A DNA stretch of 22,166 bases from Candidatus Cloacimonadota bacterium. GTDB lineage: Bacteria > Cloacimonadota > Cloacimonadia > Cloacimonadales > TCS61. Positions 7,164 through 15,142 of this stretch are shown here, one piece after another (position 1 is the first letter of the stretch; each line of letters starts with the position of its first letter). A model generated the notes under the pieces. The model did not search any database. It saw nothing but the letters and a program-made list of their open reading frames with translations, and was not told the DNA's origin. A program made the position numbers and the translations under genes. The stretch lies in assembly GCA_030596265.1 (NCBI GenBank), contig JAUVKM010000005.1, forward strand, positions 1-22,166, in the 5' to 3' direction.

Positions 7164-8459
7164 ATGAAAATAATAGGAATAATAAAAGAGACAAAAAATA
7201 AATGGGAACGTCGGGTTCCCTTAAGTCCAATGGCTGTTCAAGAACTAATTAATAAGGGTTTTGGAGTTATCGTGCAACCTTCAGAAATCAGAATATACAA
7301 AGATGAAGAATATAGATCTGTCGGTGCAAAGCTTTCATCTGATCTTTCAAAGTGTGATTTCATTATCGGCGTAAAAGAAATACCTATGGATGACCTGATC
7401 CCCGGAAAGCCACATCTTTTCTTTTCTCATACAATCAAAGGACAGGATTACAATTTGCCGCTTTTGAAGAAAATTTTAGATGATAAAATAACTTTGATCG
7501 ATTATGAAAAAATTGAAGATGACCAAAATAGAAGATTGGTTTTCTTCGGAAAATTTGCAGGTTATGCCGGTATGGTTGACACACTTCATGGTCTGGGTCA
7601 GAGATTAAAACAGCAGTATAATATTGAAACTCCTTTCCTAAAAGTAAAACATTCATATCAGTATGAATCTGTTGCTGATGCAATTGATCAAATTAGTGTT
7701 ATTGGAAAAGAAATAGAGAAAAATGGTCTTCCTACAGAAATTACACCACTCAATATTTTCCTTCTTGGTTATGGTCACGTAGCGCAAGGTTGTCAGGAAA
7801 TTTTAGCTGCATTACCAATTGAAAATATTGAGCCGGATGAGTTTGAAGATCAATCAAAAAATTATAAAGATAATAAAATCTATCTCTCCATTTTTAAAGA
7901 AGAACATTTAGTTGAAAGAAACAACGGTACAAAATTTGATCTGTTGGATTATTTCCAAAATAATGAAAAATATAAATCTCGTCTGGAGCCGTATCTACAA
8001 TATTGCAGTGTTTATATGAATGCCATTTACTGGACTCCGCAGTGCCCTGTTTTTCTGCCTAATTCATACCTTAAAAGTATTCAAGATCAAAATCCAAAAC
8101 TTATCATTATCGGAGATATCACCTGTGATATTGAAGGATCTGTTCAAGCTACAGTTAAAGAAACTTCCCCAGATAATCCTGTGTTTGTTTATAATACAAA
8201 AACAGGAAAAGAAACTGATGGCTATAAAGGAGAAGGTTTTGCAGTGATGGCAGTTGACAACTTGCCTTGCGAGTTCCCAAAAGAAGCTTCCGATACATTT
8301 TCAAAATCGTTGATGCCATTTATGGAACAGATGTTGAATAATGATTATTCACAACCAATTGTTGATTCATCTCTTCCTAATGAAATAAGCTCTGCCTGTA
8401 TAGCCCATAAAGGGAAATTGGAAAATGATTTTAAATATCTTGAGGAATATTTATCCTAA
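7164..8459 (+). CDS. Lysine-ketoglutarate reductase (AASS N-terminal type; saccharopine-forming)
   Basis: This 431-aa protein belongs to the alanine dehydrogenase/PNT-like superfamily branch that forms the LKR half of plant and animal LKR/SDH. It condenses lysine with 2-oxoglutarate using NADPH to give saccharopine. Visible hallmarks are the N-terminal KETKNKWERRVPLSPMAV (8-25), VFFGKFAGYAGMVDTLHGLG (126-145), which matches the AASS substrate-domain signature, and a nucleotide-binding turn LLGYGHVAQG (200-209). Further on, IIGDITCDIEGSVQ is also typical. The length equals the isolated LKR domain. TGGAG precedes the ATG by a normal distance. It pairs with the SDH upstream. I see no internal break. 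Substrate choice (lysine) is inferred from family and neighbour; the fungal LYS1 direction is also possible in principle. Confidence 0.88.
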   Translation: MKIIGIIKETKNKWERRVPLSPMAVQELINKGFGVIVQPSEIRIYKDEEYRSVGAKLSSDLSKCDFIIGVKEIPMDDLIPGKPHLFFSHTIKGQDYNLPLLKKILDDKITLIDYEKIEDDQNRRLVFFGKFAGYAGMVDTLHGLGQRLKQQYNIETPFLKVKHSYQYESVADAIDQISVIGKEIEKNGLPTEITPLNIFLLGYGHVAQGCQEILAALPIENIEPDEFEDQSKNYKDNKIYLSIFKEEHLVERNNGTKFDLLDYFQNNEKYKSRLEPYLQYCSVYMNAIYWTPQCPVFLPNSYLKSIQDQNPKLIIIGDITCDIEGSVQATVKETSPDNPVFVYNTKTGKETDGYKGEGFAVMAVDNLPCEFPKEASDTFSKSLMPFMEQMLNNDYSQPIVDSSLPNEISSACIAHKGKLENDFKYLEEYLS

Positions 8460-8467
8460 ACCTCGAT

Positions 8468-8498
8468 CATCCCAAAAAAATTCGGTATCTTGGGAATG
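8468..8498. repeat. Imperfect hairpin in the LKR-M23 intergenic gap
   Basis: CATCCCAA (8468-8475) pairs with TTGGGAATG (8490-8498) with one bulged base around a 14-base loop. It resembles a decayed copy of the TTCCCAAG/CTTGGGAA hairpin at 7099 and has no U-tract. A degenerate ATCCTGAG (8531-8538) and CCTCACAATGAT (8564-8575) lie just after it, perhaps another worn repeat. Confidence 0.35.
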
Positions 8499-8587
8499 CT
8501 GAATTTGATGGTGCAAATTATTTGCTTTCCATCCTGAGAAGAGATTAAGAGAGGGTTTCTTTACCTCACAATGATTGGAGAAAAAAA

Positions 8588-10654
8588 ATGAAAAAGCTGA
8601 CACTGATCTTTCTTATTCTTTGTAATACATTCCTTTTTGCAAATATCTCCCTAAATAAATACGGTCGTATTAATTATTTGGGAGAAACTATAGAATCAGA
8701 ATATTATATAGAAAATGGTGAATATTACATTGATATTGATGGATATACACTTATTGGAAATTCACTGTTTGAAATAAGTAATGGCTATCTTACCCTAACC
8801 GGAGAACATGATAATATTCCAACCTGGCTGAGAATCTATAATAAATTTGGTGATCAAATTTTTAATAAGGAATTTAATAAAGTTATAAATATTTCGATTT
8901 CTGAGAATGGAAAATTCGTAGTCTTTTTTAATGGGAATGTTCTAGAAGCTTTGGATATTGCAAGATTACAATTAACCTCTTATGAAAGATCAATCCAGTT
9001 TGCAGTCAATAATTCAGGAACTCCAATTTTTGTAGATCAGAACAATGATATACACTTCCAGGATCAGATTTTCTCAGTTGATGAAAACATTCGTACAGTT
9101 CTCTTCCGTAATGAAATTTCATTAATTTTCACAGAACACTCAATTTTCCAATTAGAACAAAAATTACAAAAGATTCACACATTTACCGGAAAAATTTTTG
9201 AAGTAAAGATTATTGAGAATTCACTTTATCTTGTTATCAAGAATAATTCAAATTATAAACTATTAAAATTTAATAATCCACAAAACATAGAACAAATTGA
9301 TGAGATCATTTTTGAAAGATCATCAAACAGGATTCACGAACCAATTTATGCTCCTCTGAATTATGGAGTAGAAGATTTTCCTTTCCCGATTGGGAATAGC
9401 TATGCCGAGATCCAACAATATGGAACTACTCATTATCTTCATCCCGGAGTAGATTATATGGGAGATAATTATCAGGAAGTATATGCAGTACACGATGGTT
9501 TTGTAAAAGCTGTTCTCACAACCGGAGGTGACCCATACTGGCGGATTGCACTTGCCAATGAGGATAGTCCTGAAGAAACTCAAGGTTATCTTTACGCTCA
9601 TTTGAACCAAAGTTCTATCACAGTAAATGTGGGTGACGAAGTTCTAGCTGGAGATCTTTTAGGAACTCTTTATCCATGGGGATATTATGATTTTACTCAT
9701 ATTCATTTTGCACGAGTTTTCTGTACTGGGACGCAATGGTATGGTGATTGGTGGACTACCGAAAATAATCTCATGGATGTAATAAACATGCAGGATTCAA
9801 TCCCTCCGATTTTTGAAGATGCGTTTTTAGGACAACGCTTTGCTTTCAGAGACATTGCAGGAAACTATCTTGATCCTCTGAATTTGAGTGGTGAATTTGA
9901 TATCATTGCAAAATGTCATGATATTGCTAACTCTGTTTGGAGAATTGATCTGCACGATCTCAGTTATTCTCTTCATCCTATTAGTAACCCTGACTCAACT
10001 CTTTTCGAACAATTCTCTTATGTTTACGATTTCGATCTGGATACTTATCATTCAGGGGTTGTTGATAATATGATATTGAACACGATCTATTCTCGAGATG
10101 CAACTTGCTATTCGATTGGAAATTATGATTTCAGAGAATATTATCACATTATTACAAATTCAAATGGAGACTCACTTATTACAGAAGATGATGCAGCCGA
10201 ATCCTTTGATTCATCTCAATTCCCTGATAACTATTATTATTTTAAAGTTACAGCTCGCGATGCCAGTTTGAATACAACAGTTGATTCTATGTTGGTATAT
10301 TTCAATAATGGTATCAGTAATTCTGAAGATTACCAATTACCAACTACCAATTACCAGTTAACTAATTATCCAAATCCATTCAATCCATCTACAACAATTT
10401 CTTTTGAATTAACTGCAAAGAACGCTAAAGATGCAAAGATAAAAATTTATAATTTGAAAGGACAGAAAATTAGAGATATCTCCTCGAGCTTGTGTCATCC
10501 TGAGCCTGTCGAAGGACGAGCAGAAAATAGTTATTCAGTTTCTTGGAATGGAAATGATCAGAGCGGTAAACCCGTTTCCAGTGGAATATATTTTTATACA
10601 TTAAGGATCGATGGGAAAGATATTAAATCAAGAAAAATGATCTTACTAAAATAA
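8588..10654 (+). CDS. Secreted M23-type (lysostaphin-like) protein with FlgD-like C-terminal module
   Basis: The 688-aa protein has a signal peptide (MKKLTLIFLILCNTFLFA). A beta-rich N-terminal region of unknown fold (about 20-255) is followed by an M23/LytM-type domain (about 260-378). The Zn ligands appear as His285 and Asp289 in HPGVD and His373 in HIHF (371-374), with His338 in YLYAHL. M23 enzymes cut peptidoglycan peptides or other glycine-rich targets; all expected ligands are present, so activity is plausible. An Ig-like region follows, then a FlgD-like C-terminal domain (NYPNPFNP at 593-600, ending SRKMILLK), the type used for secretion or surface anchoring in FCB bacteria. The C-terminal part carries repeat-derived peptides, including CHPEPVEGR (636-644). 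TTGGAG precedes the ATG. It sits inside a lysine-catabolism cluster without an obvious link to it. Confidence 0.85.
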   Translation: MKKLTLIFLILCNTFLFANISLNKYGRINYLGETIESEYYIENGEYYIDIDGYTLIGNSLFEISNGYLTLTGEHDNIPTWLRIYNKFGDQIFNKEFNKVINISISENGKFVVFFNGNVLEALDIARLQLTSYERSIQFAVNNSGTPIFVDQNNDIHFQDQIFSVDENIRTVLFRNEISLIFTEHSIFQLEQKLQKIHTFTGKIFEVKIIENSLYLVIKNNSNYKLLKFNNPQNIEQIDEIIFERSSNRIHEPIYAPLNYGVEDFPFPIGNSYAEIQQYGTTHYLHPGVDYMGDNYQEVYAVHDGFVKAVLTTGGDPYWRIALANEDSPEETQGYLYAHLNQSSITVNVGDEVLAGDLLGTLYPWGYYDFTHIHFARVFCTGTQWYGDWWTTENNLMDVINMQDSIPPIFEDAFLGQRFAFRDIAGNYLDPLNLSGEFDIIAKCHDIANSVWRIDLHDLSYSLHPISNPDSTLFEQFSYVYDFDLDTYHSGVVDNMILNTIYSRDATCYSIGNYDFREYYHIITNSNGDSLITEDDAAESFDSSQFPDNYYYFKVTARDASLNTTVDSMLVYFNNGISNSEDYQLPTTNYQLTNYPNPFNPSTTISFELTAKNAKDAKIKIYNLKGQKIRDISSSLCHPEPVEGRAENSYSVSWNGNDQSGKPVSSGIYFYTLRIDGKDIKSRKMILLK
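10331..10362 (+). repeat. Short tandem repeat (ACCAATTACCAACT type) within the M23 gene
   Basis: Units of about 7 bases (TACCAAT, TACCAAC, TACCAAT, TACCAGT) run in tandem and encode the linker YQLPTTNYQLT just before the FlgD-like domain. The peptide is repeat-derived and probably a flexible linker. Confidence 0.6.
10493..10519. repeat. In-frame copy of the GTCATCCTGAGCCTGTCGAAGGA palindromic repeat
   Basis: The sequence begins TGTCATCCTGAGCCTGTCGA and continues AGGACGA. It is read in frame as CHPEPVEGR within a loop of the FlgD-like domain. The same core appears in degenerate form at 3100-3114. It is a well-known type of dispersed intergenic repeat; here it sits within a coding gene without breaking it. 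Confidence 0.75.
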
Positions 10655-10671
10655 AGAATGTTGTGTGACAG

Positions 10672-10693
10672 TATTGGAAAGTGATTTTCAATA
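10672..10693. promoter_or_regulatory. Inverted repeat overlapping the operon promoter (candidate operator)
   Basis: TATTGGAAA (10672-10680) and TTTTCAATA (10685-10693) are inverted repeats matching at 8 of 9 positions around GTGA. It overlaps the proposed -35 box and spacer of the aminomutase operon, where a repressor or activator could bind. No dedicated regulator gene is adjacent. Confidence 0.4.
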
Positions 10694-10701
10694 TTTATAA
10701 G
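10674..10701 (+). promoter_or_regulatory. Probable promoter of the aminomutase-thiolase operon
   Basis: TTGGAA (10674-10679) is followed after 16 bases by TATAAG (10696-10701). This would place the transcript start about 25 bases before the ATG at 10732, with AGGAG as ribosome-binding site. The match is good for the -10 and fair for the -35. Confidence 0.45.
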
Positions 10702-10731
10702 AATTAATTAATAAAAAAAATAGGAGTAATT

Positions 10732-12339
10732 ATGGCTACAATTCAAGACACAATTCAAGAGAATCCTAATAAAAAAAATTCTGTTAAGAAAATTGATATT
10801 CAGGTTTCTGATGTAAAAAAAATGATGGATCGTTACCATTATTCTGATGACATAAAAGCTAACATTGAAAAGGAAAATCTTTTACCTGCTGGTGTGTTAT
10901 CAAGATTGCATTCCTGCTTTACACATCATTCAGGTATAATGGAATCTTCCGAATTTATCTTCACTGGAAAAGAACATTATGCAGGCTTGAAGGGTTTTCG
11001 TGAGATCGTTGAAACCTTACACAAAAATGGAATCGATATCGGACATATAGAAGCGAGAGAATTTTTTATTGAAGTTTACCGATTTTTAGCAACCAAGCAT
11101 GTTTTAAACACAATAAATTGGAATGATTTTGCTAATGATTCACTCTTCCAACTTGTTTTTCCACAGCCGGAAATGATACAAGCTGAAGCGGTAAAATTAT
11201 ACATAGAAACTAAAACTGAAAATGAAAGAAAAACGATTGTTAATGAATACATGAAAAAGACAAATCCGCATGATGGAAAACAACTATTAAATAAGCCATG
11301 GTTCGAAAATGAAGATGGTGAATTAGAGATTCTTGATGGTTGTCAGCATAAATATCCGCAGTGTATTCTTCTTTTTGATAAAACCACACAAAGCTGTTTT
11401 GCATTCTGTACATACTGCTTCCGTCATGCTCAGGTTCGTGGTGATGAAGATATGTTCATTCAAAGAGAGATTAAACAAGTTCACGATTATTTAGCACTGC
11501 ATAAAGAAATTACTGACGTGCTTATGACCGGTGGAGATGCCGGTAAAATGAGTTATGAAAGATTTGAACAGTATGTTTTACCATTAATTGAGAATCCTGA
11601 TCTTATGCATATTAGAACATTACGTCTTGGAACCCGAGCCCTTACTTTTGCTCCGGAAATGATCTTAAGTAGTGATTATAATAAGATGTTAAGATTACTA
11701 AAAAAATTAAATAACAATGGTATTCAGGTCGTTTGGATGGCTCATATATCTACTCCAAGAGAACTTTTGAACATTAGCACAATCGCAGCAGTCCGCAGGC
11801 TTAGAGCTTATGGCGTAGTTCTAAAAAGCCAGAGCCCTATAATGAATCATATCAGCATGTTTACTGATGAAAATGGTAAGGTTGATGTTGATCGATCTGC
11901 TCAAAACTGGATAGATCTTGGAAATATTCTTGCGATATTATCTATTGGTTTCCATTCAATGTATTGTGCACGCCCAACAGGCGAACACCACTACTTCACA
12001 GTTCCTGTTGCAGACATAAATGAGGTTTTCAGTAAAATTTATAGATCATTACCATCAATAAATCGTCCATCAAGATATATTACAATGACCTCATCAGCCG
12101 GAAAAATATCTTTATTAGGAACAGTTGAAGTAAATGGTGAAACCGCATTTGCTCTTAAATTTAATGAAGCCAGGAATATGAAATGGATGGATAAGGTTTT
12201 CTTAACCAAGTATGATGAAAAAGAAAACACAATTGCAAACCTTATACCATTTGATACAGATAAGCATTTCTACGAAGATGACTTAAAAAATACAGAAAAT
12301 TCTCTTCAGGAAACTTTAGAGAAAAGATTAAAAAAATGA
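10732..12339 (+). CDS. KamA-family radical SAM 2,3-aminomutase, predicted to act on 2-aminoadipate
   Basis: This 535-aa protein carries the radical SAM cluster motif CFAFCTYC (Cys222, Cys226, Cys229) and GGD at 267-269. Arg231 takes the place of the carboxylate-binding Arg134 of Clostridium lysine 2,3-aminomutase (LAM). A Lys in SSAGK (Lys458) matches the PLP lysine Lys337. Between the LAM side-chain ligand Asp293 and Lys337 there are 44 residues; here the same 44-residue spacing runs from Arg414 to Lys458, giving Arg414 for Asp293 and Thr451 for Asp330. Losing both Asp and gaining Arg argues against a lysine ammonium and for a side-chain carboxylate. As I recall, glutamate 2,3-aminomutase shows a similar Asp-to-Lys change. 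It is longer at the N-terminus than LAM (about 416 aa). With its operon partners, 2-aminoadipate to 3-aminoadipate is the likely reaction; glutamate is an alternative. Confidence 0.8.
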   Translation: MATIQDTIQENPNKKNSVKKIDIQVSDVKKMMDRYHYSDDIKANIEKENLLPAGVLSRLHSCFTHHSGIMESSEFIFTGKEHYAGLKGFREIVETLHKNGIDIGHIEAREFFIEVYRFLATKHVLNTINWNDFANDSLFQLVFPQPEMIQAEAVKLYIETKTENERKTIVNEYMKKTNPHDGKQLLNKPWFENEDGELEILDGCQHKYPQCILLFDKTTQSCFAFCTYCFRHAQVRGDEDMFIQREIKQVHDYLALHKEITDVLMTGGDAGKMSYERFEQYVLPLIENPDLMHIRTLRLGTRALTFAPEMILSSDYNKMLRLLKKLNNNGIQVVWMAHISTPRELLNISTIAAVRRLRAYGVVLKSQSPIMNHISMFTDENGKVDVDRSAQNWIDLGNILAILSIGFHSMYCARPTGEHHYFTVPVADINEVFSKIYRSLPSINRPSRYITMTSSAGKISLLGTVEVNGETAFALKFNEARNMKWMDKVFLTKYDEKENTIANLIPFDTDKHFYEDDLKNTENSLQETLEKRLKK

Positions 12340-12369
12340 TGATTTAATCAATTTCAAGGAGATAAATCA

Positions 12370-13086
12370 ATGATAAATAAGATTGTAAAATCAACAGCGG
12401 AAGCAGTTGCAGATATTTTCGATGGAGCAGTCGTTTTGATTGGTGGGTTCGGAGAAGCAGGCAGCCCTATCGAACTAATTCATGCATTAATAGATCATGG
12501 TGCAAAGGATCTTACTGTTGTGAGTAATAATACCGGAAGCGGTCATGTTGGACTTGCAGCACTTATTGAGAATAAGCAAGTAAAAAAAATGATCTGTTCG
12601 TTTCCAAGAACTGCTAATTCTACAGTATTCCCCGATTTGTATTACAAAAACGAAATAGAGCTTGAGCTTGTTCCGCAAGGAACGCTTGCGGAACGTATCA
12701 GGGCAGGAGGTGCCGGCATTCCTGCCTTCTTTACACCTAGCTCCGTAAATACTCCTCTAGCAGAAGGAAAAGAGACTCGTGTTATTGAGGGTAAAACTTA
12801 TGTTATGGAATATGCCCTAAAAGCTGATTTTTCATTAGTTAAATGCAAAGTTGCTGACAGATATGGAAATTTAACTTATAATAAAACTGCAAGAAATTTT
12901 GGCCCGATTATGTGCACTGCTGCTAATACAACTATTGTTCAGACAAAAAAAATAGTTGAACCTGGCGAGATCGATCCGGAGATCGTTGTAACTCCCGGAA
13001 TCTTTGTAACAAAAGTTGTAGAAGTTACAAATCCCAAAGCTGAATCTAAACTCGTTGCTGAAGACAGGAGGTATCCATGTCAATAA
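12370..13086 (+). CDS. pcaI: 3-oxoadipate CoA-transferase-type subunit A
   Basis: The 238-aa protein is a family I CoA-transferase alpha subunit, with the glycine-rich GGFGEAGSP (25-33). Features that resemble PcaI more than the acetoacetate enzyme AtoD include CSFPRTANSTVFPDLYY, QGTLAERIRAGGAGIPAFF and GKETRVIEGKTYVME. It would transfer CoA from succinyl-CoA to 3-oxoadipate together with the B subunit. An AAGGAG site lies at a normal distance and the gene follows the aminomutase by 30 bases. The downstream subunit B starts inside its last codons (10-base overlap), which fits a fixed subunit ratio. Substrate is inferred; acetoacetate or another 3-oxoacid is possible because these families overlap. 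Confidence 0.85.
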   Translation: MINKIVKSTAEAVADIFDGAVVLIGGFGEAGSPIELIHALIDHGAKDLTVVSNNTGSGHVGLAALIENKQVKKMICSFPRTANSTVFPDLYYKNEIELELVPQGTLAERIRAGGAGIPAFFTPSSVNTPLAEGKETRVIEGKTYVMEYALKADFSLVKCKVADRYGNLTYNKTARNFGPIMCTAANTTIVQTKKIVEPGEIDPEIVVTPGIFVTKVVEVTNPKAESKLVAEDRRYPCQ

Positions 13087-13733
13087 CAGAAAATAAAATC
13101 GGGTGGGATCGAAATCAAATGGCACAAAAGGCAGCATTTGATATTCCCGATGGATCTTATGTAAACCTTGGAATAGGTATGCCTGAATTAGTTGCGGGTT
13201 TTGTGCCCGAGGGAAGAGAAGTTATTTATCATACAGAAAATGGTTTGCTTGGCATGGGCCAGGTTCCTGAGAGTGGCAAAGAAGACCCCGAATTAATAAA
13301 TGCCGGGAAAAAATGTATAACTGCTATCCCTGGTGCTTGTTTCTTTCATCATGCAGACAGCTTCACAATGATCCGTGGAAGCCATATAGATATTTGTGTT
13401 TTAGGTGCCATGCAAGTTTCCGAAGAAGGTGATCTGGCAAATTGGTCAACCGGCAAACCTGGAACTATCCCCGCTGTTGGAGGAGCAATGGATTTAGTTG
13501 CCGGAGTAAAAACAATATTTGTAATAACGCAGCATAATACAAAAAATGGTGATCCAAAAATTAATAAAGAATGCACTTATCCCCTCACTGGCAAAGGGGT
13601 TGTCAATAGAATTTATAGCAATCTGGCTATACTTGATGTTACTGATAATGGTCTTTTTGTAAGAGAACTTGCACCTGAGGTTACTTTTGAATATTTACAG
13701 AAAAATACTGGAGCCAAACTTAATCAGTATTAA
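13077..13733 (+). CDS. pcaJ: 3-oxoadipate CoA-transferase-type subunit B
   Basis: The 218-aa beta subunit carries the active-site glutamate in HTENGLLG (Glu54), which forms the glutamyl-CoA thioester. The stretches FFHHADSFTMIRGSHIDICV, GDLANWSTG, IPAVGGAMDLVAG and ECTYPLTGKGV recall PcaJ of Pseudomonas very closely from memory; AtoA shares some but not all of these. A near-perfect AGGAGGT site lies inside the end of the pcaI-like gene, and the ATG overlaps it by 10 bases. It is followed by the aminotransferase after 43 bases. Role: with subunit A, activation of 3-oxoadipate to 3-oxoadipyl-CoA using succinyl-CoA. Confidence 0.87.
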   Translation: MSITENKIGWDRNQMAQKAAFDIPDGSYVNLGIGMPELVAGFVPEGREVIYHTENGLLGMGQVPESGKEDPELINAGKKCITAIPGACFFHHADSFTMIRGSHIDICVLGAMQVSEEGDLANWSTGKPGTIPAVGGAMDLVAGVKTIFVITQHNTKNGDPKINKECTYPLTGKGVVNRIYSNLAILDVTDNGLFVRELAPEVTFEYLQKNTGAKLNQY

Positions 13734-13776
13734 GCTAAATATTGTTAGCTGATTTCATGGAGGATTAATTAATATT

Positions 13777-15138
13777 ATGACTAGTAAAAATATAAATTCA
13801 AAAGGGCAAAAACATACAAGTAAAGAGATCTATAAGCAAGCTTGCAATGTACTTCCTGGTGGTGTGAGCAGAAATACAATTTTTCGTAAACCACATCCAT
13901 ACTATGTTTCAAAAGCATCCGGATGTTATGTAAATGATATCGATGGAATTCAGCGTATAGATTTTGCAAATAATATGGCTTCTTTGATCCATGGTCATGC
14001 AAATCCACAGATAGTAAATGCAGTTACAGAACAATTGCAAAAAGGAACAGCTTATACAATGGCTACCGAAGTTGAAGTAGCGTTTGCACAATTATTGTGT
14101 GATAGAGTTCCGGGATTTGATAAAATACGTTTTATGAATTCTGGAACAGAAGCGGTAATGGCAATGATCAAAGCTTCCAGAGCTTATACCGGCAGACCAA
14201 AAATTGCCAAAGCCGAAGGCGCTTATCATGGCACTTATGATTTTGCCGAAATAAGTCAAACTTCCAACCCTTCAAACTGGGGAGATATTAATAAACCTAA
14301 TAGTGTTCCACTTGCAAACGGTACTCCTCAGGGCGTTCTAGATGATGTGGTAATATTTCCTTTTAATGATATAGGAAGAACTATTTCCATTTTAGATCAG
14401 CATGCTGAAGATATCGCATGCGTTTTAATTGATCCAGTTCCGCATAGGGTAGGGCTTATTCCAGCAAATACAGATTTTATCGAAGCTTTGTACAATTGGA
14501 CTCGCAAAAACGGTGCTTTGCTTGTATTCGATGAAGTAGTTACTTTACGCGTAAATTACAGTGGTGCACAAGAGAACTATCCCGTAAAACCCGACCTTAC
14601 AGCATTGGGGAAAATGATAGGTGGTGGTTTTCCCGTTGGAGCTCTTGCCGGTCGTGCAGATGTAATGAAAGTACTCGACCCAAGCGAAAGCAAGCTTCTA
14701 TTTCCACATTCGGGCACTTTTTCAGCCAATCCAATAACAATGACTGCAGGACGTGTTGCTATGGAATTGTTTGATGAAGATGCAATATTGAAGCTAAATG
14801 CCTTAACTCAAAAAGCAATTAGTCAAATTAGAGAAGCAATTAAATTGGTTGATGTTCCAATTTCTATTACCGGTGCAGGGTCAATGTTCCGCGTTCATCT
14901 TAAAGCATCACCTCCCACAAGTTACCGTGAAGCTTATCAAACAAAAGAAACTACTGCTCTAATAAAAAAATTACTCAATTATCTTTTCTTTAATGAAAAA
15001 ATAATGATGGTTAATACTTGCACTTGTATGTTTTCAACCGCCCTTACACAAAAGGAAGTTGATATACTTGCAGAGGCTATGCTCAATGGTTTCAAACTTA
15101 TAAAACCAGAACTTGAAAAAATAATGAATTTGAGGTGA
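13777..15138 (+). CDS. Class III PLP aminotransferase, GSAM-like; predicted beta-amino acid (3-aminoadipate) transaminase
   Basis: The 453-aa protein has the fold-type I signature of the glutamate-1-semialdehyde aminomutase (GSAM) group: NSGTEA at 122-126 region, GAYHGTYD (148-155), FDEVVTL (251-257; Asp252 contacts the PLP pyridine) and LTALGKMIGGGFPVG with Lys279 as the PLP lysine. It is not a typical HemL: the N-terminal GGVNSPVR is replaced by GGVSRNTIFRKPHP, and DEVMTGFR by DEVVTLRV. Beta-phenylalanine aminotransferase of Variovorax belongs to the same GSAM-like group, which supports a beta-amino acid substrate. Between the CoA-transferase and the thiolase, converting 3-aminoadipate to 3-oxoadipate (acceptor 2-oxoglutarate) fits. 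GGAGG precedes the ATG by 11 bases. The thiolase gene starts 5 bases after its stop. Substrate is inferred. Confidence 0.8.
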   Translation: MTSKNINSKGQKHTSKEIYKQACNVLPGGVSRNTIFRKPHPYYVSKASGCYVNDIDGIQRIDFANNMASLIHGHANPQIVNAVTEQLQKGTAYTMATEVEVAFAQLLCDRVPGFDKIRFMNSGTEAVMAMIKASRAYTGRPKIAKAEGAYHGTYDFAEISQTSNPSNWGDINKPNSVPLANGTPQGVLDDVVIFPFNDIGRTISILDQHAEDIACVLIDPVPHRVGLIPANTDFIEALYNWTRKNGALLVFDEVVTLRVNYSGAQENYPVKPDLTALGKMIGGGFPVGALAGRADVMKVLDPSESKLLFPHSGTFSANPITMTAGRVAMELFDEDAILKLNALTQKAISQIREAIKLVDVPISITGAGSMFRVHLKASPPTSYREAYQTKETTALIKKLLNYLFFNEKIMMVNTCTCMFSTALTQKEVDILAEAMLNGFKLIKPELEKIMNLR

Positions 15139-15142
15139 AATT

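Noticed and set aside
10331..10362. Tandem TACCAAT repeats as a CRISPR array
   Set aside because: The units are about 7 bases with no spacers and are read in frame as a protein linker.
13777..15138. Glutamate-1-semialdehyde aminomutase (hemL)
   Set aside because: The N-terminal and active-site motifs differ from HemL, no heme genes are near, and it sits within a 3-oxoacid operon.
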